Of a stretch of DNA of 26,414 bases, positions 1 to 8,444 are shown one piece after another. Every line of letters starts with the position of its first letter. Position 1 is the first letter of the stretch. The position numbers and the translations under genes were made by a program. Location of the stretch: positions 1 to 26,414 of the forward strand of contig PWPP01000052.1 of the NCBI GenBank assembly GCA_003558625.1, in the 5' to 3' direction. The notes below the pieces were generated by a model. It had not been told where the DNA came from, made no database searches, and saw only the letters and a list, made by a program, of their open reading frames with translations. This stretch comes from Syntrophomonas sp. (GTDB lineage: Bacteria > Bacillota > Syntrophomonadia > Syntrophomonadales > Syntrophomonadaceae).

Positions 1-297
1 GTCGGGACATCTAAAGGACGCGGCTTTGCCGGTGGCATAAAAAGACACAATTTTTCCAGAGGCAACATGACCCATGGATCCAAGCACCATCGCCGAACCG
101 GTTCCCTGGCTGCTAAAGGTCCGGCCCGGGTCTTTAAAGGCAGAAAAATGCCGGGAAGATTAGGCGGGGATCGGGTAACCGTGCAGGGTTTAAGAATTGC
201 CAGTATATATCCGGACCAGAATATTATTTTGGTTAAAGGTGCTGTACCAGGACCCAAGCGTGGTCTGGTTATCATTAAGGACTCAGTCAAAGCATAA
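1..297 (+). CDS. rplC: 50S ribosomal protein L3 (C-terminal part)
   Basis: The reading frame is open from the first base, so the gene enters from outside the window; only about the last 98 residues are present. The stretch GTSKGRGFAGGIKRH followed by FSRGNMTHGSKHHRR is the typical L3 core loop that reaches toward the peptidyl transferase centre of the 50S subunit. The frame ends at TAA 295-297, and rplD follows after 25 nt, as in the S10 operon of Gram-positive bacteria. An internal ATG at 67 is not a real start because the family sequence continues upstream of it. Confidence 0.97.
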   Translation, partial: VGTSKGRGFAGGIKRHNFSRGNMTHGSKHHRRTGSLAAKGPARVFKGRKMPGRLGGDRVTVQGLRIASIYPDQNIILVKGAVPGPKRGLVIIKDSVKA

Positions 298-322
298 GGC
301 GCAGTTGAAGGAGGTTACTAAA

Positions 323-946
323 ATGCCCAAGGTTGCTTTATACAATATGAGCGGAGACCAAGTAGGGGAACTGGAATTAAAGGACAGTGTGTTCGGCATT
401 GAGCCCAATGAAGCAGTGATGCACAGTTTTGTCAAAATGCAGTTAGCCAACAAAAGAGCAGGGACTGCATCAACCAAAGGCCGCTCTGAAGTCCGGGGTG
501 GAGGCAGGAAACCCTGGAGACAAAAAGGTACGGGAAGAGCCCGGGTAGGTACGATCAGAAGTCCCCTGTGGAAAGGTGGAGGAGTCATCTTTGGCCCCAA
601 GCCCCGGGATTTTGGATATAGATTACCCAAGAAGATGAGAAGGTTGGCCTTGAAATCAGCGTTGTCCAGCAAATGCAAAAATGATTACATTATAGTAGTC
701 GATGAGCTGAAACTGGATGAACCCAAGACCAAAAGAATGATTAGCATCCTGGATGCTTTAAATGCAGCGCGCAAAACCCTGGTGGTAACTTCAGATAGAG
801 ACCCTATCGTAACTAAATCGGCCAACAACCTGCAGGGAGTTAAAACCCTTCCCGCGGATTTCATAAATGTTTATGATTTGCTGCATTATGATACTCTGCT
901 CATTACCAGGGATGCAATTTCCAGAGTAGAGGAGGTTTTTGCTTAA
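323..946 (+). CDS. rplD: 50S ribosomal protein L4
   Basis: A 207-residue protein beginning MPKVALYN. It has the conserved central loop (GGGRKPWRQKGTGRAR) that lines the 50S exit tunnel and the following GVIFGPKPRDF segment. The ATG at 323 is chosen because GAAGGAGG lies about 9 nt upstream and the N-terminus matches the family; the frame stays open back to 197, but that extension overlaps rplC and has no family support. In E. coli L4 also represses its own operon; nothing here shows whether that happens in this organism. Confidence 0.97.
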   Translation: MPKVALYNMSGDQVGELELKDSVFGIEPNEAVMHSFVKMQLANKRAGTASTKGRSEVRGGGRKPWRQKGTGRARVGTIRSPLWKGGGVIFGPKPRDFGYRLPKKMRRLALKSALSSKCKNDYIIVVDELKLDEPKTKRMISILDALNAARKTLVVTSDRDPIVTKSANNLQGVKTLPADFINVYDLLHYDTLLITRDAISRVEEVFA

Positions 947-948
947 TT

Positions 949-1236
949 ATGAAAGACAGCCGTGATATTATCTTCAGACCCTTGATTACCGAAAAATCCA
1001 TGGATCTGCTGAATGATAACAAATATACTTTTTTAGTGGAGAAAAGGGCCAATAAAACAGAAATAAAAAATGCGATCGAGGACATCTTTAATGTGAAGGT
1101 GGAAAAAGTGCGTACCATGATTGTAAAAGGCAAATTAAAACGCATGGGCCGCACCCAGGGGAAAAGACCGGATCGCAAAAAAGCCATAATTACCCTAAAG
1201 ACGGGCCAGAAAATTCGGCTCTTTGAAGGGGTTTAA
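949..1236 (+). CDS. rplW: 50S ribosomal protein L23
   Basis: A 95-residue protein starting with RDIIFRPLITEKS, the family N-terminus, and containing the basic loop KGKLKRMGRTQGKRPDRKKA that contacts 23S rRNA. L23 sits at the tunnel exit and is a docking site for trigger factor and SRP. The ATG is two bases after the rplD stop, with GAGGAGG inside the end of rplD, so the two genes are probably translationally coupled. Confidence 0.97.
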   Translation: MKDSRDIIFRPLITEKSMDLLNDNKYTFLVEKRANKTEIKNAIEDIFNVKVEKVRTMIVKGKLKRMGRTQGKRPDRKKAIITLKTGQKIRLFEGV

Positions 1237-1279
1237 CCACAATACTATATGAAGGTGCTCTAAGGAGGTAAAAATAGAA

Positions 1280-2104
1280 ATGGCCATAAAAAAATACAAC
1301 CCAACCACTCCTAGCAGAAGGCACATGACCGTGATGGACTATCACGAGATAACCAAGAAGGAACCGGAAAAAAAGCTTACCCGGAAATTAAGCAAAACCG
1401 GGGGCAGAAATGCCCAGGGACGGCTTACGGTAAGACACCGGGGTGGGGGTCATAAAAGATTATACCGGGTAATTGATTTTAGACGGATAAAAGATGAGGT
1501 TCCGGCGAAAGTGGCGGCGATTGAGTATGATCCCAACCGCTCAGCCAATATTGCCCTTTTACATTATTTTGACGGGCATAAGGCCTATATCCTGGCTCCC
1601 AATCATCTAAAAGTGGGAGACGTTGTTGTTTCAGGAACCAATGCGGATATCAAAATCGGTAATTCTCTGCCTTTACGCTATATCCCCACCGGTTCCACCA
1701 TTCACAACATTGAATTAAAACCGGGCAAGGGGGGACAGATGGTTCGTTCTGCCGGCACTTCAGCCCAGCTGATGGCTAAAGAAGGAGCTTACGGGCACGT
1801 CCGCCTGCCTTCCGGTGAAGTCCGTTTGGTGCATTTAAACTGCCGGGCCAGTATCGGTCAAGTAGGCAACCTGGACTACGAAAACCAAACCATAGGTAAA
1901 GCGGGAAGAAACCGCTGGCTGGGCAAAAGACCTACGGTAAGAGGTTCAGTTATGAACCCCGTGGATCATCCTCATGGTGGTGGAGAAGGTCGGGCTCCCA
2001 TAGGCAGGAAATACCCGGTTTCACCCTGGGGTAAAATTGCCATCGGTGGCAAAACCCGTAAGAAAAAGCCTTCTGACAACATGGTCGTGAGAAAGCGCAA
2101 ATAG
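1280..2104 (+). CDS. rplB: 50S ribosomal protein L2
   Basis: A 274-residue protein of normal length. It shows KTGGRNAQGRLTVRHRGGGHKR near the N-terminus and the C-terminal SVMNPVDHPHGGGEGR segment whose histidine lies close to the peptidyl transferase centre. L2 is needed for subunit association and peptidyl transfer. TAAGGAGG precedes the ATG. The 68-nt gap to rpsS is the longest in the S10 section and holds only a weak 5-bp hairpin. Confidence 0.97.
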   Translation: MAIKKYNPTTPSRRHMTVMDYHEITKKEPEKKLTRKLSKTGGRNAQGRLTVRHRGGGHKRLYRVIDFRRIKDEVPAKVAAIEYDPNRSANIALLHYFDGHKAYILAPNHLKVGDVVVSGTNADIKIGNSLPLRYIPTGSTIHNIELKPGKGGQMVRSAGTSAQLMAKEGAYGHVRLPSGEVRLVHLNCRASIGQVGNLDYENQTIGKAGRNRWLGKRPTVRGSVMNPVDHPHGGGEGRAPIGRKYPVSPWGKIAIGGKTRKKKPSDNMVVRKRK

Positions 2105-2172
2105 GAGAGAAAAGCCTGAACTCCCGGCTTAGCAGGGGTGTAGGAATAAATACACAGAGGAGGTCATCTTTA

Positions 2173-2457
2173 ATGGCTAGGTCACTGAAAAAGGGACCCT
2201 ATTGTGAAGAAAAGTTAATAAAGAAAATCGAAGACATGAATAAAAGCGGCCAGAAAAAGGTTATTAAAACCTGGTCCCGTCGTTCTACCATTCTGCCTGA
2301 AATGATAGGACATACCATTGCCGTCCATGACGGACGCAAGCATATTCCCATTTTTTTAACCGAGGACATGGTAGGTCATAAGCTGGGGGAATTTGCTCCA
2401 ACACGGACCTATAGAGGACATGCCGGCAAATCAGAGAAGTCGAGCAGATCAAGATAG
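2173..2457 (+). CDS. rpsS: 30S ribosomal protein S19
   Basis: A 94-residue protein beginning MARSLKKGPY, with TWSRRSTILPEMIGHTIAVHDG and the C-terminal LGEFAPTRTYRGH, all diagnostic of S19 in the head of the 30S subunit. AGAGGAGG lies 8-9 nt before the ATG. The gene sits between rplB and rplV, its standard place. Confidence 0.97.
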   Translation: MARSLKKGPYCEEKLIKKIEDMNKSGQKKVIKTWSRRSTILPEMIGHTIAVHDGRKHIPIFLTEDMVGHKLGEFAPTRTYRGHAGKSEKSSRSR

Positions 2458-2474
2458 AAGGGAGGATTTGTTTA

Positions 2475-2816
2475 ATGGAAGCAAGAGCTGTTGCCAGATA
2501 TATTCGGTTATCTCCGTTAAAAACCAGGCAGGTAGCTGATTTGGTTAGAGGCAAAAATATAAAAGAAGCAAAGGGCATCCTCCGTTATGTAAACAAACGA
2601 TCTGCACCGGTGATCGACAAGTTGCTGCAATCTGCCGTAGCCAATGCAGAGCATAATTATGATATGGATACCGAAGAACTGTTTATTGCAGAAATCAAAG
2701 TCGATGAGGGTCCAACCATGAAGAGGATGAGGCCCCGGGCTTATGGAAGAGCAGATGTAAAACGTCGCAGAACCAGCCATATCACCATTGTGCTTAAAGA
2801 AAAGGAGGTTAAATAG
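2475..2816 (+). CDS. rplV: 50S ribosomal protein L22
   Basis: A 113-residue protein. The N-terminal ARAVARYIRLSPLKTRQVADLVRG and the C-terminal hairpin region around GPTMKRMRPRAYGRA are typical. That hairpin lines the exit tunnel and is where macrolide-resistance changes occur in the family; no abnormality is apparent here. GGGAGG precedes the ATG. The TAG stop shares one base with the GTG start of rpsC. Confidence 0.97.
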   Translation: MEARAVARYIRLSPLKTRQVADLVRGKNIKEAKGILRYVNKRSAPVIDKLLQSAVANAEHNYDMDTEELFIAEIKVDEGPTMKRMRPRAYGRADVKRRRTSHITIVLKEKEVK

Positions 2817-3490
2817 TGGGTCAAAAAGTCCATCCCAAGGGATTTAGATTAGGAGTTATTAAAACCTGGGATTCTAATTGGTATTCCGACCGGGATTACA
2901 CGGAACTTTTACACGAAGATTATAAGCTTAGAAAGTTGGTAAAAGACCGCTTTTATACCGCCGGTATATCCAAGGTGGAAATCGAAAGAACCGGGAACCG
3001 GGTCCGTATAACCATTCACACTGCCAAACCGGGGATAGTCATTGGCCGGGGCGGAACAGAAGTGGAAAAGCTGAAAAAAGAATTGATAACCTTAACCCAG
3101 AAAAATGTGAATGTTAACATCCAGGAAATTAAGAAACCGGAACTGGATGCTCAAATTGTAGCGGAGAATGTAGCTCAGCAGCTGGAAAGAAGAATCTCTT
3201 TTCGCCGGGCTATGCGCCAGAGTGTGGCCAGAACCATGAGGGTCGGAGCCCTGGGCATGAAAATTGCCATTTCAGGTCGTATTGGTGGTGCGGAGATTGC
3301 CAGGAGCGAATGGTATTCTGAAGGCAAAGTTCCCCTACATACCCTGCGGGCGGACATTGATTATGGGTTAGCTGAGGCCAATACTACCTATGGCAAAATT
3401 GGGATTAAAGTATGGATTAATCGCGGCGAAGTACAACCAGAGCCGAAAAAACGGCCTCAGGAGAAACGAGCGGAGGAGGCAGAAAAATAA
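2816..3490 (+). CDS. rpsC: 30S ribosomal protein S3
   Basis: A 224-residue protein starting at GTG and beginning MGQKVHPKGFRLG. A KH domain follows, with the GxxG loop in KPGIVIGRGGTEVEKL, then the C-terminal S3 domain with GRIGGAEIARSEWYSEG. AAAGGAGG is positioned 6 nt before the GTG. Both ends overlap the neighbouring genes by one base (rplV before, rplP after), which indicates coupled translation. Confidence 0.97.
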   Translation: MGQKVHPKGFRLGVIKTWDSNWYSDRDYTELLHEDYKLRKLVKDRFYTAGISKVEIERTGNRVRITIHTAKPGIVIGRGGTEVEKLKKELITLTQKNVNVNIQEIKKPELDAQIVAENVAQQLERRISFRRAMRQSVARTMRVGALGMKIAISGRIGGAEIARSEWYSEGKVPLHTLRADIDYGLAEANTTYGKIGIKVWINRGEVQPEPKKRPQEKRAEEAEK

Positions 3491-3924
3491 TGCTGACCCC
3501 TAAAAGGATTAAGTATAGAAAGCAACACCGGCCCGGGCTCAAAGGCAAAGCCAACAAAGGCAATGAAATAACCTATGGTGAATATGGATTACAGGCTTTA
3601 GAGCCGGCATGGATAACAAACCGACAAATAGAAGCTGCGCGTATAGCCATAACCAGGCATGTTAAAAGGGGAGGAAAAGTGTGGATTAAAATATTCCCCG
3701 ATCGCCCTCTTACTACCAAGCCGGCCGAAACCCGTATGGGTAAAGGCAAAGGGACCCCGGAACACTGGGTGGCAGTGGTAAAACCAGGGCGGGTGATGTT
3801 CGAGTTATCCGGAGTAGAGGAAGCTCTGGCCCGGGAAGCTATGCGACTTGCTGCACACAAGCTGCCCATTAAGTGCAAGTTTGTGAAAAGAGAAGAAATG
3901 GGTGGTGAGGCTAGTGAAAACTAA
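3490..3924 (+). CDS. rplP: 50S ribosomal protein L16
   Basis: A 144-residue protein beginning MLTPKRIKYRKQHRPG. It contains GLQALEPAWITNRQIEAARIA and RMGKGKGTPEHWVAVVKPG, the L16/L10e core near the A-site tRNA and the antibiotic-binding region. The ATG overlaps the TAA of rpsC by one base. Confidence 0.97.
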   Translation: MLTPKRIKYRKQHRPGLKGKANKGNEITYGEYGLQALEPAWITNRQIEAARIAITRHVKRGGKVWIKIFPDRPLTTKPAETRMGKGKGTPEHWVAVVKPGRVMFELSGVEEALAREAMRLAAHKLPIKCKFVKREEMGGEASEN

Positions 3925-4120
3925 GAATATGAGAGATTATACCGATGAGGAATTAAGAAAAAAGGTTTCAGATTATAAAGAAGAGCTTTTTAATCTAAGA
4001 TTTCAGCTGGCAACCGGGCAATTAGACAATCCCATGCGCATCCGGGATGTAAAGAAGAACATTGCCCGCTGCAAAACGGTTCTAAGGGAGCGAGAACTAG
4101 CCCTGCACAGGCAGGTTTAA
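3914..4120 (+). CDS. rpmC: 50S ribosomal protein L29
   Basis: A 68-residue, two-helix protein that binds at the tunnel exit next to L23. The GTG at 3914 is preferred because it gives the family-like N-terminus (KTKNMRDYTDEEL) and has GGTGAGG just upstream; the frame is open to 3902, which would add four residues. It overlaps the end of rplP by 11 nt, suggesting coupled translation. Confidence 0.93.
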   Translation: MKTKNMRDYTDEELRKKVSDYKEELFNLRFQLATGQLDNPMRIRDVKKNIARCKTVLRERELALHRQV

Positions 4121-4134
4121 AAGGAGGTCAATAC

Positions 4135-4398
4135 GTGGAGACAGGCAAAAGGAAAATGATGATAGGAACCGTAACCAGCAACAAAATGGACAAAACCATT
4201 AGCGTGCGCGTGGAAACGGTAAAACAGCATCCTTTATACAAGAAAACCATTAAGACCAGTAAAAAATATAAAGCCCATGATCACAATAATGAGGCTCACA
4301 TAGGTGACAAAGTACAAATCACAGAAACCCGGCCCTTGAGCAAAGACAAACGGTGGAAGCTGGTAAGCATAATCAGAAAAGCCCAGTCGTTGCAATAA
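4135..4398 (+). CDS. rpsQ: 30S ribosomal protein S17
   Basis: An 87-residue OB-fold protein starting at GTG after AAGGAGG. Family marks are GTVTSNKMDKTISVRVE and the C-terminal ETRPLSKDKRWKLV. It binds 16S rRNA early in 30S assembly. It lies between rpmC and rplN as usual. Confidence 0.96.
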   Translation: METGKRKMMIGTVTSNKMDKTISVRVETVKQHPLYKKTIKTSKKYKAHDHNNEAHIGDKVQITETRPLSKDKRWKLVSIIRKAQSLQ

Positions 4399-4426
4399 GC
4401 CAGGTTTACGAAGGGAGTGTATACCG

Positions 4427-4795
4427 GTGATTCAACAGGAGACAAGGCTAAGAGTTGGAGATAACACTGGAGCTAAAGAAGTTTTATGCATTAAAGTTCT
4501 GGGAGGCTCCGGCAGGAGATATGCCCGGATCGGAGATATAATTGTGGCGACAGTGAAGGAAGCTTCACCGGGAGGAGTCGTCAAAAAAGGTGATGTGGTG
4601 AAGGCCGTGGTCGTAAGAACCAAAAAAGAGCTCAGGCGGGCTGACGGAACCTATATTGCGTTTTCGGAAAATGCTGCTGTTATCATAGATGATAATAACA
4701 ACCCCAAAGGGACCCGTATTTTTGGGCCGGTGGGCAGGGAGTTAAGAGATAAAAATTTTATGAAAATAGTATCTTTAGCCCCGGAAGTCCTTTAA
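4427..4795 (+). CDS. rplN: 50S ribosomal protein L14
   Basis: A 122-residue protein of exactly the usual length, starting at GTG with IQQETRLRVGDNTGAKEVLCI. It ends with GTRIFGPVGRELRD and FMKIVSLAPEVL, which form the intersubunit bridge region. AAGGGAG precedes the start. Confidence 0.97.
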   Translation: MIQQETRLRVGDNTGAKEVLCIKVLGGSGRRYARIGDIIVATVKEASPGGVVKKGDVVKAVVVRTKKELRRADGTYIAFSENAAVIIDDNNNPKGTRIFGPVGRELRDKNFMKIVSLAPEVL

Positions 4796-4813
4796 CTATG
4801 GAGGTGAAGACTA

Positions 4814-5125
4814 GTGAAAATTAAAAAAGGCGATACCGTTGAGGTGATCGCCGGCAAGGACATAGGGAAAAAGGGAAAGGTTTTAATGGTCATGCCTAAA
4901 GAAAACCGGCTGGTGGTTGAAGGTGTGAATAGGGCCAAAAAACATCAAAAACCAAACCGGAAATTGCCCCAGGGGGGCATATTAAACATAGAAAAGCCAC
5001 TACAGGCTTCCAATGTGATGCTGGTTTGCGATAAATGCAAAAAAATTACCCGTATCGGCAAAAAAGTCCTGGAGGGACAAGAGAAAGTCAGAGTATGTAA
5101 AAAATGCGGAGAAGTATTTAATTAA
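4814..5125 (+). CDS. rplX: 50S ribosomal protein L24
   Basis: A 103-residue protein starting at GTG. The N-terminal KOW motif (KKGDTVEVIAGKDIGKKGKV) binds 23S rRNA and initiates 50S assembly. The C-terminal half has a four-cysteine arrangement (C72, C75, C95, C98), probably a zinc ribbon, as in many non-proteobacterial L24 proteins. TATGGAGG lies upstream. Confidence 0.97.
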   Translation: MKIKKGDTVEVIAGKDIGKKGKVLMVMPKENRLVVEGVNRAKKHQKPNRKLPQGGILNIEKPLQASNVMLVCDKCKKITRIGKKVLEGQEKVRVCKKCGEVFN

Positions 5126-5152
5126 ACTCCAGGAAAGGAGGAAAAACAAATC

Positions 5153-5689
5153 ATGTCCATGCTTTATGAGTTATATAAAAATGACATTGTCCCCAAGGCC
5201 ATGGAGCAGTTCCAATATAAAAATGTAATGGAAGTTCCCCGGATCGAGAAAATTGTGGTAAACGTCGGAGTAGGAGAAGCGGTACAAAATCCAAAAGCCC
5301 TGGATGGAGCAGTAAATGATTTGGTTATCATAACCGGGCAAAAACCAGTGGTAACCAAGGCCAAAAAATCCATCGCTGGATTTAAGCTGAGAGAAGGTAT
5401 GTCCATCGGCTGTAAGGTGACCCTGCGGGGGCAAAGAATGTATGATTTTTTGGACCGGGTAATTAACATTGCTCTTCCGCGGGTAAGAGATTTCAGGGGC
5501 ATATCACCCCAGGCTTTTGATGGTAGGGGAAATTTTGCCCTCGGAATTAAAGAACAAACGATATTTCCTGAGATTGAGTATGATAAGATTGACAAGATCA
5601 GAGGGCTGGAGGTTGTAGTGGTTACTACGGCAAAAACAGACGAAGAAGCCCGTTTTATATTGAAATCTATGGGAATGCCATTTAGATAG
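5153..5689 (+). CDS. rplE: 50S ribosomal protein L5
   Basis: A 178-residue protein with VPRIEKIVVNVGVGEA, the GQKPVVTKAKKSIAGFK segment and FPEIEYDKIDKIRGLEVVVV, all typical of L5, which binds 5S rRNA. AAAGGAGG precedes the ATG by about 11 nt, slightly longer than for the neighbours. The next in-frame ATG is two codons later and cannot be excluded as the start. Confidence 0.97.
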   Translation: MSMLYELYKNDIVPKAMEQFQYKNVMEVPRIEKIVVNVGVGEAVQNPKALDGAVNDLVIITGQKPVVTKAKKSIAGFKLREGMSIGCKVTLRGQRMYDFLDRVINIALPRVRDFRGISPQAFDGRGNFALGIKEQTIFPEIEYDKIDKIRGLEVVVVTTAKTDEEARFILKSMGMPFR

Positions 5690-5701
5690 GAGGTTTACAT
5701 A

Positions 5702-5887
5702 TTGGCTAAGAAAGCTATGGTAGCCAAGCAAAAGCGTCCGCAGAAATTCGAGGTGCGTAATTATAACCGGTGTAAAATATGCGGAAGGCCCAGGGCATAT
5801 ATGCGAAAGTTTGGTATGTGCCGAATATGCTTCAGGCAGCTGGCCCATAAGGGTGAAATACCTGGCATTGTTAAATCAAGCTGGTAA
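5702..5887 (+). CDS. rpsN: 30S ribosomal protein S14, zinc-binding type (type Z)
   Basis: A 61-residue protein, the short zinc-containing form of S14. Cysteines C24, C27, C40 and C43 make the CxxC-x12-CxxC knuckle. The start is TTG, supported by TAGGAGG placed 6 nt upstream and by the family N-terminus MAKKAM. Position between rplE and rpsH is standard. Confidence 0.96.
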   Translation: MAKKAMVAKQKRPQKFEVRNYNRCKICGRPRAYMRKFGMCRICFRQLAHKGEIPGIVKSSW

Positions 5888-5913
5888 TCGGTAAAGGCAA
5901 AGGAGGATTAAAT

Positions 5914-6312
5914 ATGGTCATGACGGACCCCATTGCTGATTTTCTGACACGTATCAGAAATGGTAATATGGTAATGCATGGAACCGTTGAAATACCCAGT
6001 TCCAAAATGAAGCTGGCAATTGCTGCGATATTGAAAGAAGAAGGGTATATCAAAAACTACGAATTTATTAAAGATAATAAGCAGGGGATTATCAGGGTAT
6101 ATCTCAAATACGGACCGGCAAAGGAAAAAGTTATTACTGGCATGAAGAGGATCAGTAAACCCGGATTAAGAGTCTATGCCAAAAAGGATGAAATCCCTAA
6201 GGTGCTAGGTGGCTTAGGCACAGCGGTTTTGTCAACATCACGAGGACTTATGACGGATAAAAAAGCACGCCAGGAGAAAATCGGCGGCGAAGTCATATGT
6301 TATATCTGGTAG
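5914..6312 (+). CDS. rpsH: 30S ribosomal protein S8
   Basis: A 132-residue protein with MTDPIADFLTRIRNGN at the N-terminus and the C-terminal STSRGLMTDKKARQEKIGGE motif that binds 16S rRNA helix 21. AAAGGAGG is 7 nt before the ATG at 5914; a second ATG two codons later (5920) would give the more common N-terminus but has poorer spacing. In E. coli S8 represses the spc operon; whether that applies here is unknown. Confidence 0.97.
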   Translation: MVMTDPIADFLTRIRNGNMVMHGTVEIPSSKMKLAIAAILKEEGYIKNYEFIKDNKQGIIRVYLKYGPAKEKVITGMKRISKPGLRVYAKKDEIPKVLGGLGTAVLSTSRGLMTDKKARQEKIGGEVICYIW

Positions 6313-6330
6313 CTGAAAGGGGAGTATATT

Positions 6331-6870
6331 GTGTCAAGAATTGGTAAAAAACCTATCAGTTTACCCGCAGGTGTAGAAATCAAGATGGAAGGTGACCTGG
6401 TTACGGTGACAGGTTCCAAAGGAGTTCTGCAGCAAAGGTTCCCGGTGGATATTACCTTTGCGCAGGAGGAAGGACAAATGGTGGTTACCAGACCCAGTGA
6501 GAGCAAAAAACATAAATCACTTCATGGTTTATCCCGGGCTTTATTGGCCAATATGGTTGAAGGTGTAACCAATGGTTTTGAGAGAAGACTGGAATTGGTC
6601 GGAGTAGGATACCGGGCTTCTATGCAGGGGAATAAACTGGTCCTGAATATTGGATATTCTCATCCCATCGAAGTAGAACCACCTGAGGGTATAGAGTTTG
6701 AAGTGCCTGCAGTTACCCGGATTGTAGTTAAAGGGATTGATAAGCAACTGGTGGGTAATACCGCAGCACACATTAGAGCCAACCGAAAACCTGAACCCTA
6801 TAAAGGCAAGGGAATAAAATATGAGAACGAGATTATTAGACGCAAAGCCGGCAAATCTGGAATAAAATAA
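6331..6870 (+). CDS. rplF: 50S ribosomal protein L6
   Basis: A 179-residue protein of usual length starting at GTG. It begins SRIGKKPISLPAGVEI and has the two duplicated L6 domains; the second contains GVGYRASMQGNKLVLNIGYSH, and the end shows PEPYKGKGIKYENEIIRRKAGK. AAAGGGGA precedes the start. Confidence 0.97.
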   Translation: MSRIGKKPISLPAGVEIKMEGDLVTVTGSKGVLQQRFPVDITFAQEEGQMVVTRPSESKKHKSLHGLSRALLANMVEGVTNGFERRLELVGVGYRASMQGNKLVLNIGYSHPIEVEPPEGIEFEVPAVTRIVVKGIDKQLVGNTAAHIRANRKPEPYKGKGIKYENEIIRRKAGKSGIK

Positions 6871-6894
6871 CAGTTGGAAAGGAGTGGCGAGGTT

Positions 6895-7260
6895 TTGATT
6901 AAGAAGCCCGGCTCTTATGAGTTAAGACTGAAAAAGAAAAAGCGGATCCGCCGCAAAATATCTGGGACTCCGGAACAGCCCAGATTAAGTATATTTAAAA
7001 GCATTAATCATATATATGCCCAAATTATCGATGATGTAAATGGGGTTACGTTAGCGGCAGCTTCAACCCTGGAGCAAGAAAATCGGGATCTGGAACAGAA
7101 AAACAATACCGAAGCAGCTAAAAGAGTAGGCGCTAGCATTGGAAAGAAAGCGCGAGACAAAGGGATTGAAAAAGTTGTTTTTGACAGAAGCGGTTATAAA
7201 TATCATGGCAAGGTGGCTGCCTTTGCCGAAGCAGCAAGAGAGTCCGGACTCAAGTTTTAA
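6895..7260 (+). CDS. rplR: 50S ribosomal protein L18
   Basis: A 121-residue 5S rRNA-binding protein. It has the basic N-terminus, RLSIFKSINHIYAQIIDD and the C-terminal VVFDRSGYKYHGKV and FAEAARESGLKF. The TTG at 6895 is chosen: it gives IKKPGSYELRLKKKKRIR, matching the usual 120-residue length, and AAAGGAG is upstream. The frame is open back to a TTG at 6874, but that one lies inside the ribosome binding site itself. Confidence 0.94.
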   Translation: MIKKPGSYELRLKKKKRIRRKISGTPEQPRLSIFKSINHIYAQIIDDVNGVTLAAASTLEQENRDLEQKNNTEAAKRVGASIGKKARDKGIEKVVFDRSGYKYHGKVAAFAEAARESGLKF

Positions 7261-7292
7261 GGCTGGAAAAACCAAAGGCTAGGAGGTAAATG

Positions 7293-7796
7293 ATGGTTGA
7301 AAGAGAACAGGCTGCTCCAGAACTAATTGAGAGAGTCGTAAGTGTCAGGAGAGTTGCCAAGGTTGTAAAAGGCGGACGCAGGTTTAGTTTTAGCGCCTTG
7401 GTGGTAGTAGGTGATGGAGAAGGAAAAGTAGGAACCGGCAAAGGTAAGGCAACTGAAGTGCCGGAAGCAATCAGAAAGGCGGTAGAAACCGCGAAAAAAA
7501 ATATGGTTCAGATCCACCTGATTGACAACAGAACCATTCCCCATGAAATTCAGGGCCGGTTTGGGGCGGGGAAAGTCATGCTAAAACCCGCATCTATCGG
7601 TACCGGTGTTATTGCCGGTGGGCCGGTAAGAGCTGTTCTGGAATCAGTAGGCATTAAGGATATTTTGACCAAGTCCCTGGGTTCAAACAATGCTATTAAT
7701 ATGGTACATGCTACCATGCAGGGCTTAAAAAGCCTTAAAAGGGCTGAAGACGTAGCCCGGCAGCGGGGCATCAATCTGGATGAATTGCTGAGCTAG
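7293..7796 (+). CDS. rpsE: 30S ribosomal protein S5
   Basis: A 167-residue protein with ERVVSVRRVAKVVKGGRRF and GDGEGKVGTGKGKATEVPEA in the double-stranded RNA-binding domain, then GTGVIAGGPVRAVLESVGI. Two adjacent ATG codons exist (7290 and 7293). AGGAGG ends only 3 nt before the first, so the second is preferred. Confidence 0.96.
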   Translation: MVEREQAAPELIERVVSVRRVAKVVKGGRRFSFSALVVVGDGEGKVGTGKGKATEVPEAIRKAVETAKKNMVQIHLIDNRTIPHEIQGRFGAGKVMLKPASIGTGVIAGGPVRAVLESVGIKDILTKSLGSNNAINMVHATMQGLKSLKRAEDVARQRGINLDELLS

Positions 7797-7808
7797 GAGG
7801 GATATAAA

Positions 7809-7991
7809 ATGGCGAAAACATTAAAAATAACCTGGGTTAAAAGCACAATCGGATTTCCACAGCGCCAAAGGGCTACGATCAAGAGTCTGGGCCTGAAAAG
7901 ATTACACCACAGCGTGATCAAAGAAGAGAACCCCATAGTATGGGGCCAAATCAATAAAGTAAGACACCTGGTCACCGTAGAAGAAGCGTAA
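7809..7991 (+). CDS. rpmD: 50S ribosomal protein L30
   Basis: A 60-residue protein beginning AKTLKITWVKSTIGFPQRQR, with LGLKRLHHSVIKEE, the short bacterial L30 form. TAGGAGGG, overlapping the rpsE stop, precedes the ATG. Standard place between rpsE and rplO. Confidence 0.96.
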   Translation: MAKTLKITWVKSTIGFPQRQRATIKSLGLKRLHHSVIKEENPIVWGQINKVRHLVTVEEA

Positions 7992-8003
7992 GGAGGTTTT
8001 GAG

Positions 8004-8444
8004 GTGAAATTAGAGCAGATGAAATCTCCCCCTGGATCCACGAAAAAAAGCAAAAGAGTGGGGAGAGGTCCCGGATCCGGGCATGGCAAAACTTCTACCC
8101 GGGGACATGGGGGACAGAAATCCCGTTCCGGTGGTGGAGTAAGACTCGGTTTCGAAGGTGGGCAAATGCCGCTACAACGGAGAATTCCCAAGCGGGGATT
8201 TACAAATAAATTTAGAAAAGAGTATGCCATTGTAAATGTAGGAGACCTCAATGTTTTTGAGAACGGCACCGAAGTTACCCCGGAACTACTGCAGGCCCAG
8301 GGATTGGTGAAAGCCATGAAAAAAGGGATAAAGATTCTGGGGCAAGGGGATCTGGAAAAGGCATTAAATCTTAAAGTGCATAAAATCAGCCAACAAGCAC
8401 AAGAAAAGGTTTTGGCCAAGGGCGGTAAGGTAGAGGTGATTTAA
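8004..8444 (+). CDS. rplO: 50S ribosomal protein L15
   Basis: A 146-residue protein starting at GTG. The glycine- and arginine-rich N-terminal extension (KRVGRGPGSGHGKTSTRGHGG) that threads into 23S rRNA is present, followed by RLGFEGGQMPLQRRIPKRGF. TAAGGAGG precedes the start. It abuts secY with no gap. Confidence 0.97.
   Translation: MKLEQMKSPPGSTKKSKRVGRGPGSGHGKTSTRGHGGQKSRSGGGVRLGFEGGQMPLQRRIPKRGFTNKFRKEYAIVNVGDLNVFENGTEVTPELLQAQGLVKAMKKGIKILGQGDLEKALNLKVHKISQQAQEKVLAKGGKVEVI

Noticed and set aside
197..322. Upstream extension of the rplD reading frame
   Set aside because: It overlaps rplC, does not resemble L4, and ATG 323 has a strong ribosome binding site.
7793..8419. Long minus-strand open frame opposite rpmD and rplO
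   Set aside because: It mirrors two clear ribosomal genes, has no ribosome binding site and no recognisable protein features.
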